Source of the DNA: DASXUX01 sp036504595
GTDB lineage: Bacteria > Planctomycetota > SZUA-567 > H5-PLA8
DNA length: 64,000 nt
Assembly: GCA_036504595.1 (NCBI GenBank)
Contig: DASXUX010000042.1
Span: 62,001 to 126,000, forward strand
Direction: 5' to 3'
The notes under the pieces were generated by a model. It was not told where the DNA came from. It saw nothing but the letters and a program-made list of their open reading frames with translations, and made no database searches. Of the stretch, positions 1 to 8,607 are shown piece by piece (position 1 is the stretch's first letter; each line of letters begins with the position of its first letter). The position numbers and the translations under genes were made by a program.

Positions 1-105
1 GCCGTGCTTAACCATCTCGTAGTACTGCTCAACGGTAAACCGCGAGACAGGCTCCGGCGGTATTCCGGGCCGAAAACGTGGTCGTTCCAGCACTGCAGGT
101 GGCAT
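1..105 (-). CDS. Uma2-family nuclease, N-terminal fragment cut by window edge
   Basis: The minus strand opens with ATG at 105 and stays open to base 1 (35 codons seen). A clear ribosome site, GGAGGT, lies about 6 bases upstream. The peptide contains RFTVEQYYEMVKHG, which matches the usual opening of Uma2 (DUF820) proteins: a short Pro/Arg-rich lead, then a 'x-F-T-x-x-x-Y-x-x-M' helix. Uma2 proteins are PD-(D/E)XK-fold putative endonucleases that are highly amplified in planctomycetes and cyanobacteria; their cellular role is unclear. The catalytic part lies outside the window, so the call rests on the N-terminal motif only. Confidence 0.72.
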   Translation of the reverse strand, partial: MPPAVLERPRFRPGIPPEPVSRFTVEQYYEMVKHG

Positions 106-157
106 GGCGCTACCTCCGCTCTTTACGCCATCAGTATAACACATCGGGAAGCAGCGT

Positions 158-409
158 TCACTTCGCCTTCAGCGCCGGCTCCAGATAGTCCACGCAGGAA
201 TCCAGCGTCGCCAACTTGCCATAATCGGCTTCGGGCACTTCAACGTTATAACGCTTGCGGAGTTCCATGATGATGTCGAGGAAGTCCATGCTGTCCAGTT
301 CGATCTGCTCCCGCAGACGCAACTCGCCCTTTACGCTGCTCAGATCCTCGTCCGGCGCGATATCATGGATGATGTCGAGGATCGCCGTCCGGATTTCTTC
401 TCGTGTCAT
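158..409 (-). CDS. Acyl carrier protein
   Basis: This 83-residue protein has the acyl-carrier fold length. Its phosphopantetheine site is the Ser in ELDSMDFLDII (Ser40), the DS[LM] motif used for 4'-phosphopantetheine attachment. The protein is acidic in helix II, as carrier proteins are. It would carry growing acyl chains in the cytoplasm. The ketosynthase gene lies just upstream on the same strand, separated by about 110 bases of repeat DNA, so the pair probably acts in one fatty-acid or specialised lipid pathway. It diverges from a canonical E. coli-type AcpP (DSMD in place of DSLD), so a dedicated rather than housekeeping carrier is possible. Confidence 0.9.
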   Translation of the reverse strand: MTREEIRTAILDIIHDIAPDEDLSSVKGELRLREQIELDSMDFLDIIMELRKRYNVEVPEADYGKLATLDSCVDYLEPALKAK

Positions 410-426
410 GAACTTCCCTCTTAAAA

Positions 427-519
427 CAGTCTGGAGTCTGAAGTCTGCGAGTCTGGCGTCCAGTGTCTGCGAGCTTCTAAGCTGCTAGACTCCAGGCTCC
501 AGACTTCCAGACTCCAGAC
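427..519. repeat. Stuttered-word inverted repeat between ketosynthase and ACP
   Basis: The word AGTCTGGAGTCTGAAGTCTG is repeated on the left. Its complement (CCAGACTCCAGGCTCCAGAC and on) is repeated on the right, so the transcript can fold into a long imperfect hairpin. It fills the space between the ketosynthase stop and the ACP start. Similar words recur at 52211-52295 and 59155-59189. Confidence 0.85.
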
Positions 520-1761
520 TCATTTCACAAAGCGCTTCACCACGACCGCCGAGTTGATTCCCAGCATGCCGGAAGAATTGTTAAGGATGTAGTCCACCTT
601 GTCAATCGGCTTGGGCTGATTCAGCACCAGGCCCCGCAACTCGCACTCCGGATCGATGTGCTCCACGTTGATCGTGGGATGAACAATGTGATCGTTGAAC
701 GACGGCAAGTTGCCCGTCAGTTCCAGCGCGCCCGCTCCGCCCATCGCGTGCCCGATGAAGCTCTTGGTATTGTTGATGTGCACGCCTGGATAATCGCCGA
801 ATACACTGCGAACCGCGTGGCACTCCTGGATGTCGCCCTGCTTCGTTCCCGTCGCGTGCGTGTTGATGATGTCGATATCGCCCGGCCCAATGCCCGCTTT
901 CTTCAGTGCCGCCAGCATGCACTCCGCCTGGCGCTGAGCGTTCGGGAGCACAAAATCGCTGGCGTCGGAGTTAATCGCGTAGCCCGCGATCTCGCCGTAA
1001 ATCCTGGCGCCGCGCGCAAGCGCATCGTCCAGGCGCTCCAGCGTGTAGAGGCACCCGCCTTCGCTCACCACGATGCCGTTGCGATCGCGATCGAAGGGCC
1101 GCGATGCCTTTGCCGGATCGGCATGGCTCGCCAAAGCGCCTTGCGCCTTAAAACTTGCAAAAATGCCGAAGGTGTGAATGCTTTCGGAGACACCGCCGGC
1201 GAAGGCCAGATCGACCTCGCCCAGCCGCAGCATTTGCAGACCCTGAATAAAGCCAATGTTCCCGGCCGCACACGCAGCGCCCAGCGTGTAATGCGGCCCG
1301 GTGATGTTCATGTTCAACGTCACTTCGCCGGCTGGGTTGTTGGCGACGGTTCGGGGGTTGTGGTGGTGCGACCAGAACTTGACGTCGTAGTTGTACTCTT
1401 TGATCCCCGCGATTTCGTTTTCCGTCTCGACGTTGCCGTGTTCCGTCACGCCCACGTAAACACCGACACGCGAACGGTCCACTTGGCTGAAATCGATGCC
1501 GCTGTCCGCTAAGGCCTGATTGGCGCAGTAGATGGCCACCGAACCGGCCCGCGTTCCGCGGCGCAGCTCTTTCTTCTTCTGGTACTTCAGTTCGTCGAAA
1601 TCACAGACCCCCGCGAGCACCTCGCCCATGTAACGGGTGGTCATCTTTCGCACGCCCGAGCGACCCGAGAGCAAGGCCGCGCGAAACGTCGCCAAGTCGT
1701 TGCCATTGGGGGCGGTCAAGCCAATCCCCGTGATGACGATGCGGGCAGACAAATTCCCCAC
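520..1761 (-). CDS. Beta-ketoacyl-ACP synthase (FabF/KAS II-like)
   Basis: The 413-residue thiolase-fold condensing enzyme has the full KAS signature. Catalytic Cys164 lies in GAACAAGN, His302 in NTHATGTKQGD, and Lys333 and His338 in NTKSFIGHAMGG. It would elongate acyl-ACP by decarboxylative Claisen condensation with malonyl-ACP. The length (about 410) fits FabF-type enzymes. The start appears to be GTG at 1761 with GGAG about 10 bases upstream; no in-frame ATG fits better. The ACP gene follows downstream, so the two likely form a transcription unit. A role in a secondary lipid or polyene pathway rather than core synthesis is possible, because other fab genes are absent here. Confidence 0.92.
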   Translation of the reverse strand: MGNLSARIVITGIGLTAPNGNDLATFRAALLSGRSGVRKMTTRYMGEVLAGVCDFDELKYQKKKELRRGTRAGSVAIYCANQALADSGIDFSQVDRSRVGVYVGVTEHGNVETENEIAGIKEYNYDVKFWSHHHNPRTVANNPAGEVTLNMNITGPHYTLGAACAAGNIGFIQGLQMLRLGEVDLAFAGGVSESIHTFGIFASFKAQGALASHADPAKASRPFDRDRNGIVVSEGGCLYTLERLDDALARGARIYGEIAGYAINSDASDFVLPNAQRQAECMLAALKKAGIGPGDIDIINTHATGTKQGDIQECHAVRSVFGDYPGVHINNTKSFIGHAMGGAGALELTGNLPSFNDHIVHPTINVEHIDPECELRGLVLNQPKPIDKVDYILNNSSGMLGINSAVVVKRFVK

Positions 1762-1924
1762 GCTTTATGTACTCCGTGCAGTTCCGCGCGTCCGGGCTCA
1801 CGTCGCCAGGATCGCATCCGAAAACAGGGAGATCAATGTAATAGGGAGAGGGGGATTTGTGGAGTGCGGAATGCGTTCGACGATATTCGACATAACTCCA
1901 TTGAGAGCCGAAAAGTACCGAGTC

Positions 1925-2308
1925 TTAACCCGGTACTTGTTCGGCCCGCTGACGGGCTTTCTGAACCCAGGTCAGTAAGGTGGAAAGCTCAATGGGCTTG
2001 GTTACGTACTCGTCAAAACCGCATTCTTCGCAAAGACGGCGCTGTAACCGGCTGGCGAACCCGGTCAAAGCGACCAAGTACGGTCGCATCGGCGGATCCT
2101 GAGAGAGCAACGCATGCCCGAACTTCCAGGCACGCATACCTTCGAGAAGACCATCGCAGATCACCAAGTGGGGCTGCCAGGTCTCACAAATCATCAAGGC
2201 TTCAGGACCTTCACTGGCGCCCCGGGCCTCACACCCGTACATATTGAGCGTGTTGACCAAGGTATCCACGTGTTCCTGATAATCATCAACAACCAGAGCT
2301 CTAATCAC
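1925..2308 (-). CDS. Single-domain response regulator (receiver only)
   Basis: The receiver domain is complete: acidic pair Asp8-Asp9 in LVVDDY, phosphoacceptor Asp52 in LVICDG, Thr82 in ALTGF and Lys104 in VTKPI. I place the start at the GTG at 2308 because GGAGGG lies 6 bases upstream; the longer open frame to 2398 adds about 30 residues not typical of the family. There is no output domain in the 127 residues, so it probably acts by phosphotransfer or protein-protein contact, as CheY or Spo0F do. No histidine kinase is nearby, so its partner is unknown. Confidence 0.85.
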   Translation of the reverse strand: MIRALVVDDYQEHVDTLVNTLNMYGCEARGASEGPEALMICETWQPHLVICDGLLEGMRAWKFGHALLSQDPPMRPYLVALTGFASRLQRRLCEECGFDEYVTKPIELSTLLTWVQKARQRAEQVPG

Positions 2309-2466
2309 AACGGCCCTCCGATCTATAGCCGGCCCAACTTCGACAGACAAACGGGCAAATCGCGTGCAGGGATCGCGAACTTGGACATAAAATTTCAAAT
2401 ATCCTATTGGCCGCTGGTTTGCACATTTGTGCTTAACTTTCTAACCGCGCAACCGGGAGGCTGTTA

Positions 2467-2676
2467 ATGCGCACCAATAGCTCGCTCGAGATGCGGCTGA
2501 AGATATATCTGCGCCGCGAATGCTGCGTGTGGATCTGCAGACGTGGCCAGACTGGCATAAACTTCGGCTGGGTCTTGAGCTACCGTGATTCGGGCAACCT
2601 CGTCTTCAAGGACCGTGAACAGCACTCCACTATTGAAATTCCCGTCTGCGATGTCGAAAGCTGCGGTGCGGTGTAG
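2467..2676 (+). CDS. Small hypothetical protein
   Basis: A 69-codon frame with GGGAGG six bases before the ATG. The product is rich in beta-forming residues, has five Cys (CC, C, C, C) and ends in CDVESCGAV. There is no signal peptide or membrane segment. It is divergent from the receiver gene, separated by about 160 bases. I do not recognise a family. The good ribosome site is the main support; a chance frame cannot be excluded. Confidence 0.42.
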   Translation: MRTNSSLEMRLKIYLRRECCVWICRRGQTGINFGWVLSYRDSGNLVFKDREQHSTIEIPVCDVESCGAV

Positions 2677-2769
2677 CCCCCGAACAGCGTGTAACTAATA
2701 ATCAGAATGTCTCCCGCGTAGTGCTCAATTCCTTTTCATTCTCTTTACCGATTGTTTCCCCTCGTAACG

Positions 2770-3738
2770 CTATTTCCCAATACGGTCAATGTTGCTTTGG
2801 AACCACCCAGCCATGCGGGCCATTCCAGATTCGACGCTGACAGCCGGCTCCCACTTCAAAACGGACATCGCCAATGAAATATCCGGTATTGCCACGGCCA
2901 ATTCTCCCTCAATGGCCGGCTTGTAGACAAGTTCCGCCTTTTTCGACAGAGCGTTTTCGATCAGGTGAACGAGTTCCAGCACGGACGTTCCAAAGCCCGA
3001 GCCAACATTCAGCGTCGCATGCACCTCCGGCACGTTGCAGGCTGCCTCGATGGCGTTGAGCGCGTCTTCGATCTCGATATAGTCTCGAATGCTGCTGCCA
3101 TCCCCAAACACTGTGAACGGCTTGCCCTTCATAATCGCGGTCGCGATCAGGTGAGGGACCAGATCCTGCCGCAGTTCCGGCCCATAGACCGAAAACAGCC
3201 GCAGGTTGATAACCTCGAGCTTTCCCAGCGCCCGGTACGTGTTCAGCAACGCTTCGCACGCCAGCTTGCTCGCTCCGTAAGGCGACGACGGAAAACTGCC
3301 AAGCTGATTCTCTGCGTACGGCAGCGGCGCGTCCTTGCCATAGACCATTACCGTGCTGGCGAAGACAATACGCTGGCAGCCTGCGGCCGAAAGTGCTTGG
3401 GCGAGAGCCACTGTGTACCGATAGTTCGCCTCGACGTACAGTTCTGGCCAGCCGATGGACTCCCGCACCCAGGAGCGCCCCGCCAGATGCACGCACAGCT
3501 CGGCGTTGCATCCCCGCAGTGCCGACGCCAAACCGTGGGTGTTTTCGCAACGAATAATGCGAAGATCCCGCGGTTTCTGGGCCTCGATAGCTTCCAAGTT
3601 CACCAGCCGACGCTTACCGTTGTCCGAACAGGTCGCATTGTGACGCACCAAGGCCGTCACGGTGTGCCCATGTGACAACAAACGCGGGATTAAATGAGAG
3701 CCGATGAAGCCTGCTGCGCCTGTGACAAGAATTTTCAT
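2770..3738 (-). CDS. NAD-dependent epimerase/dehydratase (extended SDR)
   Basis: This 322-residue extended short-chain dehydrogenase starts with the Rossmann signature TGAAGFIGSHL (NAD binding). The catalytic Tyr-x-x-x-Lys appears as YGASK, preceded by an FASTVMVYG strand carrying the Ser/Thr position. It is expected to interconvert nucleotide sugars, for example UDP-glucose and UDP-galactose, in the cytoplasm. Its ATG overlaps the stop of the upstream epimerase gene by 4 bases (ATGA), a sign of translational coupling. The two enzymes probably serve one polysaccharide or glycoconjugate pathway. The exact substrate cannot be read from the sequence. Confidence 0.9.
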   Translation of the reverse strand: MKILVTGAAGFIGSHLIPRLLSHGHTVTALVRHNATCSDNGKRRLVNLEAIEAQKPRDLRIIRCENTHGLASALRGCNAELCVHLAGRSWVRESIGWPELYVEANYRYTVALAQALSAAGCQRIVFASTVMVYGKDAPLPYAENQLGSFPSSPYGASKLACEALLNTYRALGKLEVINLRLFSVYGPELRQDLVPHLIATAIMKGKPFTVFGDGSSIRDYIEIEDALNAIEAACNVPEVHATLNVGSGFGTSVLELVHLIENALSKKAELVYKPAIEGELAVAIPDISLAMSVLKWEPAVSVESGMARMAGWFQSNIDRIGK

Positions 3739-4733
3739 GCCTTGATCTGTTTCTCTCCCGACGATCCAAGACTTTTCTCTCGGTCAAGTTCCGCACGCAC
3801 CCACGCGACTGTCTTCTCCAACCCTTCTTGCAGACCAACACGCGGCTCAAAGCCCAGGTTCTTCTTTGCGTTTGAAATGTCCGCGTACGTGCGCAGCACG
3901 TCGCCGGGCGGGAGCGGCTCGCGTTGTATCCGTGCCGTCCGTCCGGTAATCGCCTCCAGCTTGCGTACAAGCTCAGTCAGGCTGATCGGGAAGCCCGCGC
4001 CAAAATTATAGATGGCGAGTGCGTTCCGTTTCGTTTGCACAGCGGCCAAAAGTCCTGCGACAATATCCGAAACGAACGTGTAATCCCGCGCCGTGGAACC
4101 ATCTCCATACAGCGTCAGCGGTTCGCCGATGAGAATCTTGCGCGTAAAGGGGGCGATAGCCATGTCCGGACGCTGCCGCGGCCCGTACACCGTAAACGGC
4201 CGCACAATCGTGACCTCGAATCCGTACAGCCCGCTGTACGTGCCCAGAAAAATCTCTGACGCGCGTTTTGTCGCGCCATAGGGCGAAATCGGCTGCATGC
4301 ACGGTGCGTCTTCGCGGAACGGCGCCGGCGTGCAGTTGCCGTAGACCGAACTCGACGAAGCCGCCACGATGCGCTTCGGCCCATGCGCGCGCATCGCCTC
4401 CAGCAGCGCAACCAGGTTGCTTACATTCACCTGTTCGTATCGCAGGGGATCTTTCAAGGATGGCCGCACACCGGCTTGAGCGGCCAGATGCAGCACCACG
4501 TCAAACCGCTCCACTTCCAGCAGTTTACTGACCTTGATGCGGTCGCCGTAATCCCCTTCAACCAATCGAAAACGTGGGTGCGGTAGCAGGCCCGCGAGGT
4601 TGCGCCGCTTCTGTTCCGGAGAGTAAAACGAATCGAAGCTGTCCAGAGCGACGACGGTGTGCTGCTGAGCGACCAGCGCCTCGCACGCATGCGACCCAAT
4701 GAACCCCGCCCCACCCGTAACAAGAATTTTCAT
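3735..4733 (-). CDS. NAD-dependent epimerase, UDP-glucuronate 4-epimerase-like
   Basis: The 332-residue extended SDR has TGGAGFIGSHACE at its N-terminus, a catalytic YGATK motif and a conserved RPFTVYGPRQRPDMA substrate-binding stretch. The segment SFDSFYSPEQKRRNL after the second strand resembles the 'D-x-F-x-x-Y-Y-x-x-x-x-K' loop of UDP-glucuronate 4-epimerases, which favours that reaction over UDP-glucose epimerisation. It is the first gene of a two-gene unit with the following epimerase (4-base overlap). The substrate call is an inference from the loop only. Confidence 0.9.
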   Translation of the reverse strand: MKILVTGGAGFIGSHACEALVAQQHTVVALDSFDSFYSPEQKRRNLAGLLPHPRFRLVEGDYGDRIKVSKLLEVERFDVVLHLAAQAGVRPSLKDPLRYEQVNVSNLVALLEAMRAHGPKRIVAASSSSVYGNCTPAPFREDAPCMQPISPYGATKRASEIFLGTYSGLYGFEVTIVRPFTVYGPRQRPDMAIAPFTRKILIGEPLTLYGDGSTARDYTFVSDIVAGLLAAVQTKRNALAIYNFGAGFPISLTELVRKLEAITGRTARIQREPLPPGDVLRTYADISNAKKNLGFEPRVGLQEGLEKTVAWVRAELDREKSLGSSGEKQIKA

Positions 4734-4779
4734 CAGCCCTGCCCGATGCTACCCGGAACCTGAACCCCAAACCCCGCCG

Positions 4780-5085
4780 TTAACTGTGCCCGATGCTCCA
4801 GTTCCGGATCCGAGCGGTGGCCGTCCCACTCCCGCGCTCGACCTCAACCTTCTCCACCGTCACCGTAAACACGTTCGAACAAAACTCGTTTTGCCCGCCT
4901 TCCAGGACGGCGATGATCCTCAGCAGCACCTCGGGCGGCGGCGCTGTCAACGGCTGGCTTGATCCGTCCAGCAGCAGCATGTCGATCCGCGACTTGTCCG
5001 CCTCGACGGTCAACACCACCTCGCTGGCCTCGGCGCGCTTGGCATTCGTCAACACCATCGCCAGGAACATCTCGTGTGGAACCAT
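4780..5085 (-). CDS. Hypothetical protein, about 101 residues
   Basis: The protein opens MVPHEMFLAMVLTNAKRAEA, then alternates strands and helices (SRIDMLLLDGS, LLRIIAVLEGG). This layout loosely resembles the small N-terminal domain of PilB/PilT-type ATPases (an 'A-S-D-x-H-x-E ... R-x-D-G' pattern), but the key residues are not conserved, so I leave it unnamed. No signal peptide or membrane segment is seen. The next gene on this strand is the epimerase pair. The ribosome site is weak, so an internal ATG (MFLAM) could be the true start. Confidence 0.6.
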   Translation of the reverse strand: MVPHEMFLAMVLTNAKRAEASEVVLTVEADKSRIDMLLLDGSSQPLTAPPPEVLLRIIAVLEGGQNEFCSNVFTVTVEKVEVERGSGTATARIRNWSIGHS

Positions 5086-5212
5086 GACGCTCTTGTAAAG
5101 GAGGATCGACCCGCTGACAAATCGAAAGACATGTCATGTGGCACGCTTGTGTTCGCGCGTCCTTTTTGCGCGAACTCAAGCGTGCTTCACGAACGACGCA
5201 CTTGCCTGCATG

Positions 5213-5557
5213 TTACGCATGCGCCGGTTCCCTGACGATATCGTTAATTTTCGCTGCCATCACAAAGTCGTTTTCATGCAGGCCGCCAATAGCATGCGTT
5301 TGCAGCTCGATTTCGCAATAGCCCCAGCCAAAACAGATGTCGGGGTGATGGTTCTCTTGCTCCGCAACCTCTCCCACGCGGTTGACAAAGCTCAGCGCCT
5401 CTTTGAAGTCGCCGAACTTGATCTTTCGAACGATCGCCCGCCCATCCTTGCTGAGTTCCCACCCGGAGCACTCCTGCAAGCGATCATCAATTTCTCGTCC
5501 GGATAGCGGCTGCGTCCCACGCTCACAGTGCACACATTTCTTCTGCGATAAAGACAT
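5213..5557 (-). CDS. phhB: Pterin-4a-carbinolamine dehydratase
   Basis: The 114-residue protein carries the family motif ENHHPD followed by the C-terminal strand ...GYCEIELQTHAIGGL, with the His pair expected in the active site. It dehydrates 4a-hydroxy-tetrahydropterin to quinonoid dihydropterin. Homologues also act in cofactor recycling where no aromatic hydroxylase is known. I chose the ATG at 5557 because GGAGGT sits 8 bases upstream; the open frame runs further (to 5650) through repeat DNA. No phenylalanine hydroxylase is in the window. The N-terminal Cys pair (CVHC) is an unusual extra. Confidence 0.88.
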   Translation of the reverse strand: MSLSQKKCVHCERGTQPLSGREIDDRLQECSGWELSKDGRAIVRKIKFGDFKEALSFVNRVGEVAEQENHHPDICFGWGYCEIELQTHAIGGLHENDFVMAAKINDIVREPAHA

Positions 5558-5614
5558 ATTTACATACCTCCGCAAAGCCCCCAACCGAATTGAGGCAATT
5601 CGGAAGCCAAGCCC

Positions 5615-5643
5615 TGGTCGTCTGGTAGTCTGGTGGTCTGGTT
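5615..5643. repeat. Stuttered-word repeat, GTCTGGTG type
   Basis: The word GTCTGGTAGTCTGGTGGTCT is repeated three times between the diheme lipoprotein stop and the phhB ribosome site. The same word, in a long inverted form, appears at 38461-38570 and 41130-41180. Confidence 0.7.
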
Positions 5644-5661
5644 CCGGCAAATCCCTGAACC

Positions 5662-6087
5662 CTACTTCGTCAGTTCCTTCTGCGCATCCTGATGCTTCTG
5701 ACCGCCCGGCCCGAAGCTCTTCTCCGCCGACCTGTTGAGCTTGAATTTGCTCTGGTGGCAGTGTTCGCAGTCCTGATTAAGCCCAAACGACGGGCTCTTG
5801 CGCATAATCTGTGCGCGCACGCCTGTTTTGGTGAACTTCGGATCCGCCGTCGTGATGGCGTCGATCTTATCGGTCTGATGGCAGAACGTGCACTCCACCC
5901 GGAACCGGTCCGTCTCCTGCTGGCACTCGCGAACGACCTTCTGCCGCGGCGTCTCGTGTATGCGGCGGTCCAACAGCTTCGAATCGCGAATCTGATCCAG
6001 CGACGGCGTGTCCACCCGGCAAGCCGCAACGCAAAGCAAGGCTGCGACCGCCGCTATAAAGGAGAACCTCTGCACGCGTGAACCCAT
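5662..6087 (-). CDS. Diheme c-type cytochrome lipoprotein
   Basis: Two CxxCH heme-attachment sites are present (CTFCH and CEHCH). The N-terminus has a basic start, a hydrophobic run and a lipobox-like AALLCVAAC, so the 141-residue product should be exported and lipid-anchored on the outside of the inner membrane or on the outer membrane. I chose ATG 6087, which gives a proper signal; the upstream frame to 6195 is open but adds an unlikely leader. A second Met-poor acidic stretch follows each heme site, with possible His axial ligands elsewhere. It is likely an electron carrier, partner unknown. Confidence 0.82.
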   Translation of the reverse strand: MGSRVQRFSFIAAVAALLCVAACRVDTPSLDQIRDSKLLDRRIHETPRQKVVRECQQETDRFRVECTFCHQTDKIDAITTADPKFTKTGVRAQIMRKSPSFGLNQDCEHCHQSKFKLNRSAEKSFGPGGQKHQDAQKELTK

Positions 6088-6299
6088 GATCGCCGTCCTC
6101 AACCTTCTAACGTATTCCCTTGAGCAGCCGCATTCTATCGCCCCGCTTACGCAAGGCCAGCCACAGACGGCGGCGCGTTGCGTCCGCCGCGTCACCCCTC
6201 ACTTCGCCCACGTTCCGTTGCGCCCCAACCCAATTCTGTTATCTTTGCTTGTGACGCGGGCGCAGTGCCTGCGTCTGTTCTATTCAGGCGGAGTCATCG

Positions 6300-7727
6300 A
6301 TGAGCAACGCTTCGGGCAAAGGCAAAAGTCTGTTCGACAAAGTCTGGGCAGCGCATGTCGTGCGCATGCTGCCCAATGGGCAGGCACAGCTCATGATCGG
6401 GCTGCATCTCATCCATGAAGTCACCAGCCCGCAGGCTTTCGGCATGCTGCGCGACCTGAAACTGAAGGTGGCCTTTCCCAATCGCACCTACGCCACGGTC
6501 GATCACATCATTCCGACCGACACGCGGCAGGAACCCTTCGCCGACCCGCTCGCCCAAGGCATGATCGACGCCCTGCGCAACGCCTGCAAGGAGTTCGGCA
6601 TTAAGTTCTTCGATGTCCCCTCCGGCCAGCAGGGCATCATCCACGTCGTCGGCCCCGAACAGGGCTTGACGCAGCCCGGCATGACCATCGCCTGCGGCGA
6701 CAGCCACACCGCCACGCACGGCGCCTTTGGAGCCGTCGCATTCGGCATCGGCACCAGCCAGGTCCGCGACATCTTGGCGACCCAGACGATGGCGATCGCC
6801 AAGCTCAAGGTCCGCCGCATCAACGTCAACGGCAAGCTGCCCAAAGGCGTCAGCGCCAAAGACGTCATCCTACACATCATCCGCGTCCTGGGCGTCAATG
6901 GCGGCACGGGCTACGCGTACGAATACGGCGGCTCGGCCGTTGACGCGATGAACATGGATGAGCGCATGACGCTCTGCAACATGTCCATCGAAGGCGGTGC
7001 GAGAGCCGGCTACATCAACCCCGACGACACGACCTTTGCTTATCTGAAGGGCCGCCCGTACTCGCCCAAAGGCGCCGCATTTGATGAAGCGGTTCAGCGC
7101 TGGAAGTCCTTCGCCAGCGATCCCGACGCGCACTACGACGACGTGCTCAACATCGACGCCGCCAGCATCAAGCCGACCGTGACTTGGGGCATTAACCCCG
7201 GCCAGGCCGTCTTCATTGATGAAAAGATCCCCACGCCCGAAGCCGCAGCCAACGCAGCCGAAAAAGCCGCGATCGTCGAAGCGCTCGATTACATGAAGCT
7301 GAAACCGGGCTCGCCAATCAAAGGCACAAAGATCGATGTGGCCTTTATCGGTTCCTGCACCAACGGCCGCATGACCGATCTGCGCGACGTCGCCAAGGCG
7401 GTCAAAGGCCACCGCGTTTCGAAGAACGTGAAGGCGCTGATCGTTCCCGGGTCGATGCTCGTCCAGCAGCAAGCTATCGAAGAGGGCCTCGACAAGATTT
7501 TCAGAGCGGCCGGCTTTGAATGGCGCGAAGCAGGCTGCTCGATGTGTTTGGCGATGAACCCCGACAAACTGGAAGGCGACCAGATTTCGGCCTCGTCCAG
7601 CAACCGCAACTTCAAAGGCCGCCAAGGCAGCCCCACCGGCCGCACGCTCCTGATGAGCCCCCTGATGGTCGCCGCCGCCGCCATCAAGGGTGAGGTGGCG
7701 GACGCGAGAGAGGTATTCGGACTGTAG
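6300..7727 (+). CDS. leuC: 3-isopropylmalate dehydratase large subunit
   Basis: The 475-residue aconitase-fold protein has the three [4Fe-4S] ligands in GSCTNGR (Cys353) and GCSMC (Cys413, Cys416), plus the GDSHTATHG active-site stretch. With LeuD it isomerises 2-isopropylmalate to 3-isopropylmalate in leucine synthesis. ATG 6300 has GGAG 7 bases upstream. The small-subunit gene leuD is on the same strand but about 1.6 kb downstream, separated by three genes; LeuC and LeuD genes are normally adjacent. No leuA or leuB is in the window. Confidence 0.96.
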   Translation: MSNASGKGKSLFDKVWAAHVVRMLPNGQAQLMIGLHLIHEVTSPQAFGMLRDLKLKVAFPNRTYATVDHIIPTDTRQEPFADPLAQGMIDALRNACKEFGIKFFDVPSGQQGIIHVVGPEQGLTQPGMTIACGDSHTATHGAFGAVAFGIGTSQVRDILATQTMAIAKLKVRRINVNGKLPKGVSAKDVILHIIRVLGVNGGTGYAYEYGGSAVDAMNMDERMTLCNMSIEGGARAGYINPDDTTFAYLKGRPYSPKGAAFDEAVQRWKSFASDPDAHYDDVLNIDAASIKPTVTWGINPGQAVFIDEKIPTPEAAANAAEKAAIVEALDYMKLKPGSPIKGTKIDVAFIGSCTNGRMTDLRDVAKAVKGHRVSKNVKALIVPGSMLVQQQAIEEGLDKIFRAAGFEWREAGCSMCLAMNPDKLEGDQISASSSNRNFKGRQGSPTGRTLLMSPLMVAAAAIKGEVADAREVFGL

Positions 7728-7749
7728 TGTAGCAAATGTGAGGGGGCCA

Positions 7750-8598
7750 ATGCTCTCGTTCTTGTTTTGGAATCTCCATAACAAATCGCTCCTAGACAGC
7801 GTCGCGCGGATTGTCCTGCAGCGACAGGTGGATGTCCTGATCTTCGTAGAGTCGGGAATTGATCCGGCGCGTCTCCTCCCACTCCTGAATCAGCCAGCAC
7901 CAAAGTACTTTTATCATCCGCCGCTTTTCTCCAGCGCGTGTCAGTTCTTTGCGAGTTTTGATCCACAGCATCTCAAGCCGCTCCATGACGACGAACACAT
8001 CGCCATCCGTGGTTTGTTTCTACCCGGCAGGGTGCCCCTGTTGATCACGGCCGCGCACCTTCAAAGCAAGTTGGAGGCGGAGGCGGCAGACCAGAGGTCG
8101 GTAAGCAGGCTTTTTGTTGAGCAAATCGCAAGGAAAGAGGCAGCCTTCGCCAAGGAAATTGCCAGAAGTGGGGGGATCCCGGGACATCCAAGCACGCTGG
8201 TCGTCGGGGACATGAACATGAATCCCTTTGAAGAGGGGATGATCGGCGCTGAGGGGTTGCATGGCGTGATGACCCAGAAAGACGCGAACAGACGCAGTCG
8301 CAAATGCCAGGGAGTCGCCTACCCAATGTTCTACAATCCGATGTGGAGTTGGTTCGGCGACAGAGACGGCGCACCGGGGGGAACGTATTTCAAGAATCGC
8401 AGCGGACACCAGATTAACTACTTCTGGAACGTCTTCGATCAAGTACTTCTACGCCCGGCATTACTGCCGTTTTTCGACCAGAATGATCTGGAAATTTTGA
8501 CCAGCGACGGTCAGGATAGCCTTTTAGACAGGAACGGGCGTCCGGATGCAACAAACGCGTCAGATCACCTGCCCTTGTTTTTCAAGTTATCCGTTTAG
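7750..8598 (+). CDS. Endonuclease/exonuclease/phosphatase (EEP) family protein
   Basis: The four EEP motifs are in order: FLFWNLHN at the N-terminus, FVESG (catalytic Glu, about residue 35), VVGDMNMNPFEEG (Asp/Asn), and ASDHLPLFF (Asp-His) near the end. This predicts a metal-dependent phosphodiesterase in the DNase I/Nocturnin fold; the substrate is unknown. I start at ATG 7750 because it brings the first strand to the N-terminus and follows GAGGGGGCC. The gene sits between leuC and leuD. Its base composition is visibly lower in GC than its neighbours, near 53-55% in sampled lines against about 70% in leuC, which suggests transfer. Confidence 0.88.
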   Translation: MLSFLFWNLHNKSLLDSVARIVLQRQVDVLIFVESGIDPARLLPLLNQPAPKYFYHPPLFSSACQFFASFDPQHLKPLHDDEHIAIRGLFLPGRVPLLITAAHLQSKLEAEAADQRSVSRLFVEQIARKEAAFAKEIARSGGIPGHPSTLVVGDMNMNPFEEGMIGAEGLHGVMTQKDANRRSRKCQGVAYPMFYNPMWSWFGDRDGAPGGTYFKNRSGHQINYFWNVFDQVLLRPALLPFFDQNDLEILTSDGQDSLLDRNGRPDATNASDHLPLFFKLSV

Positions 8599-8607
8599 GA
8601 GCTAACC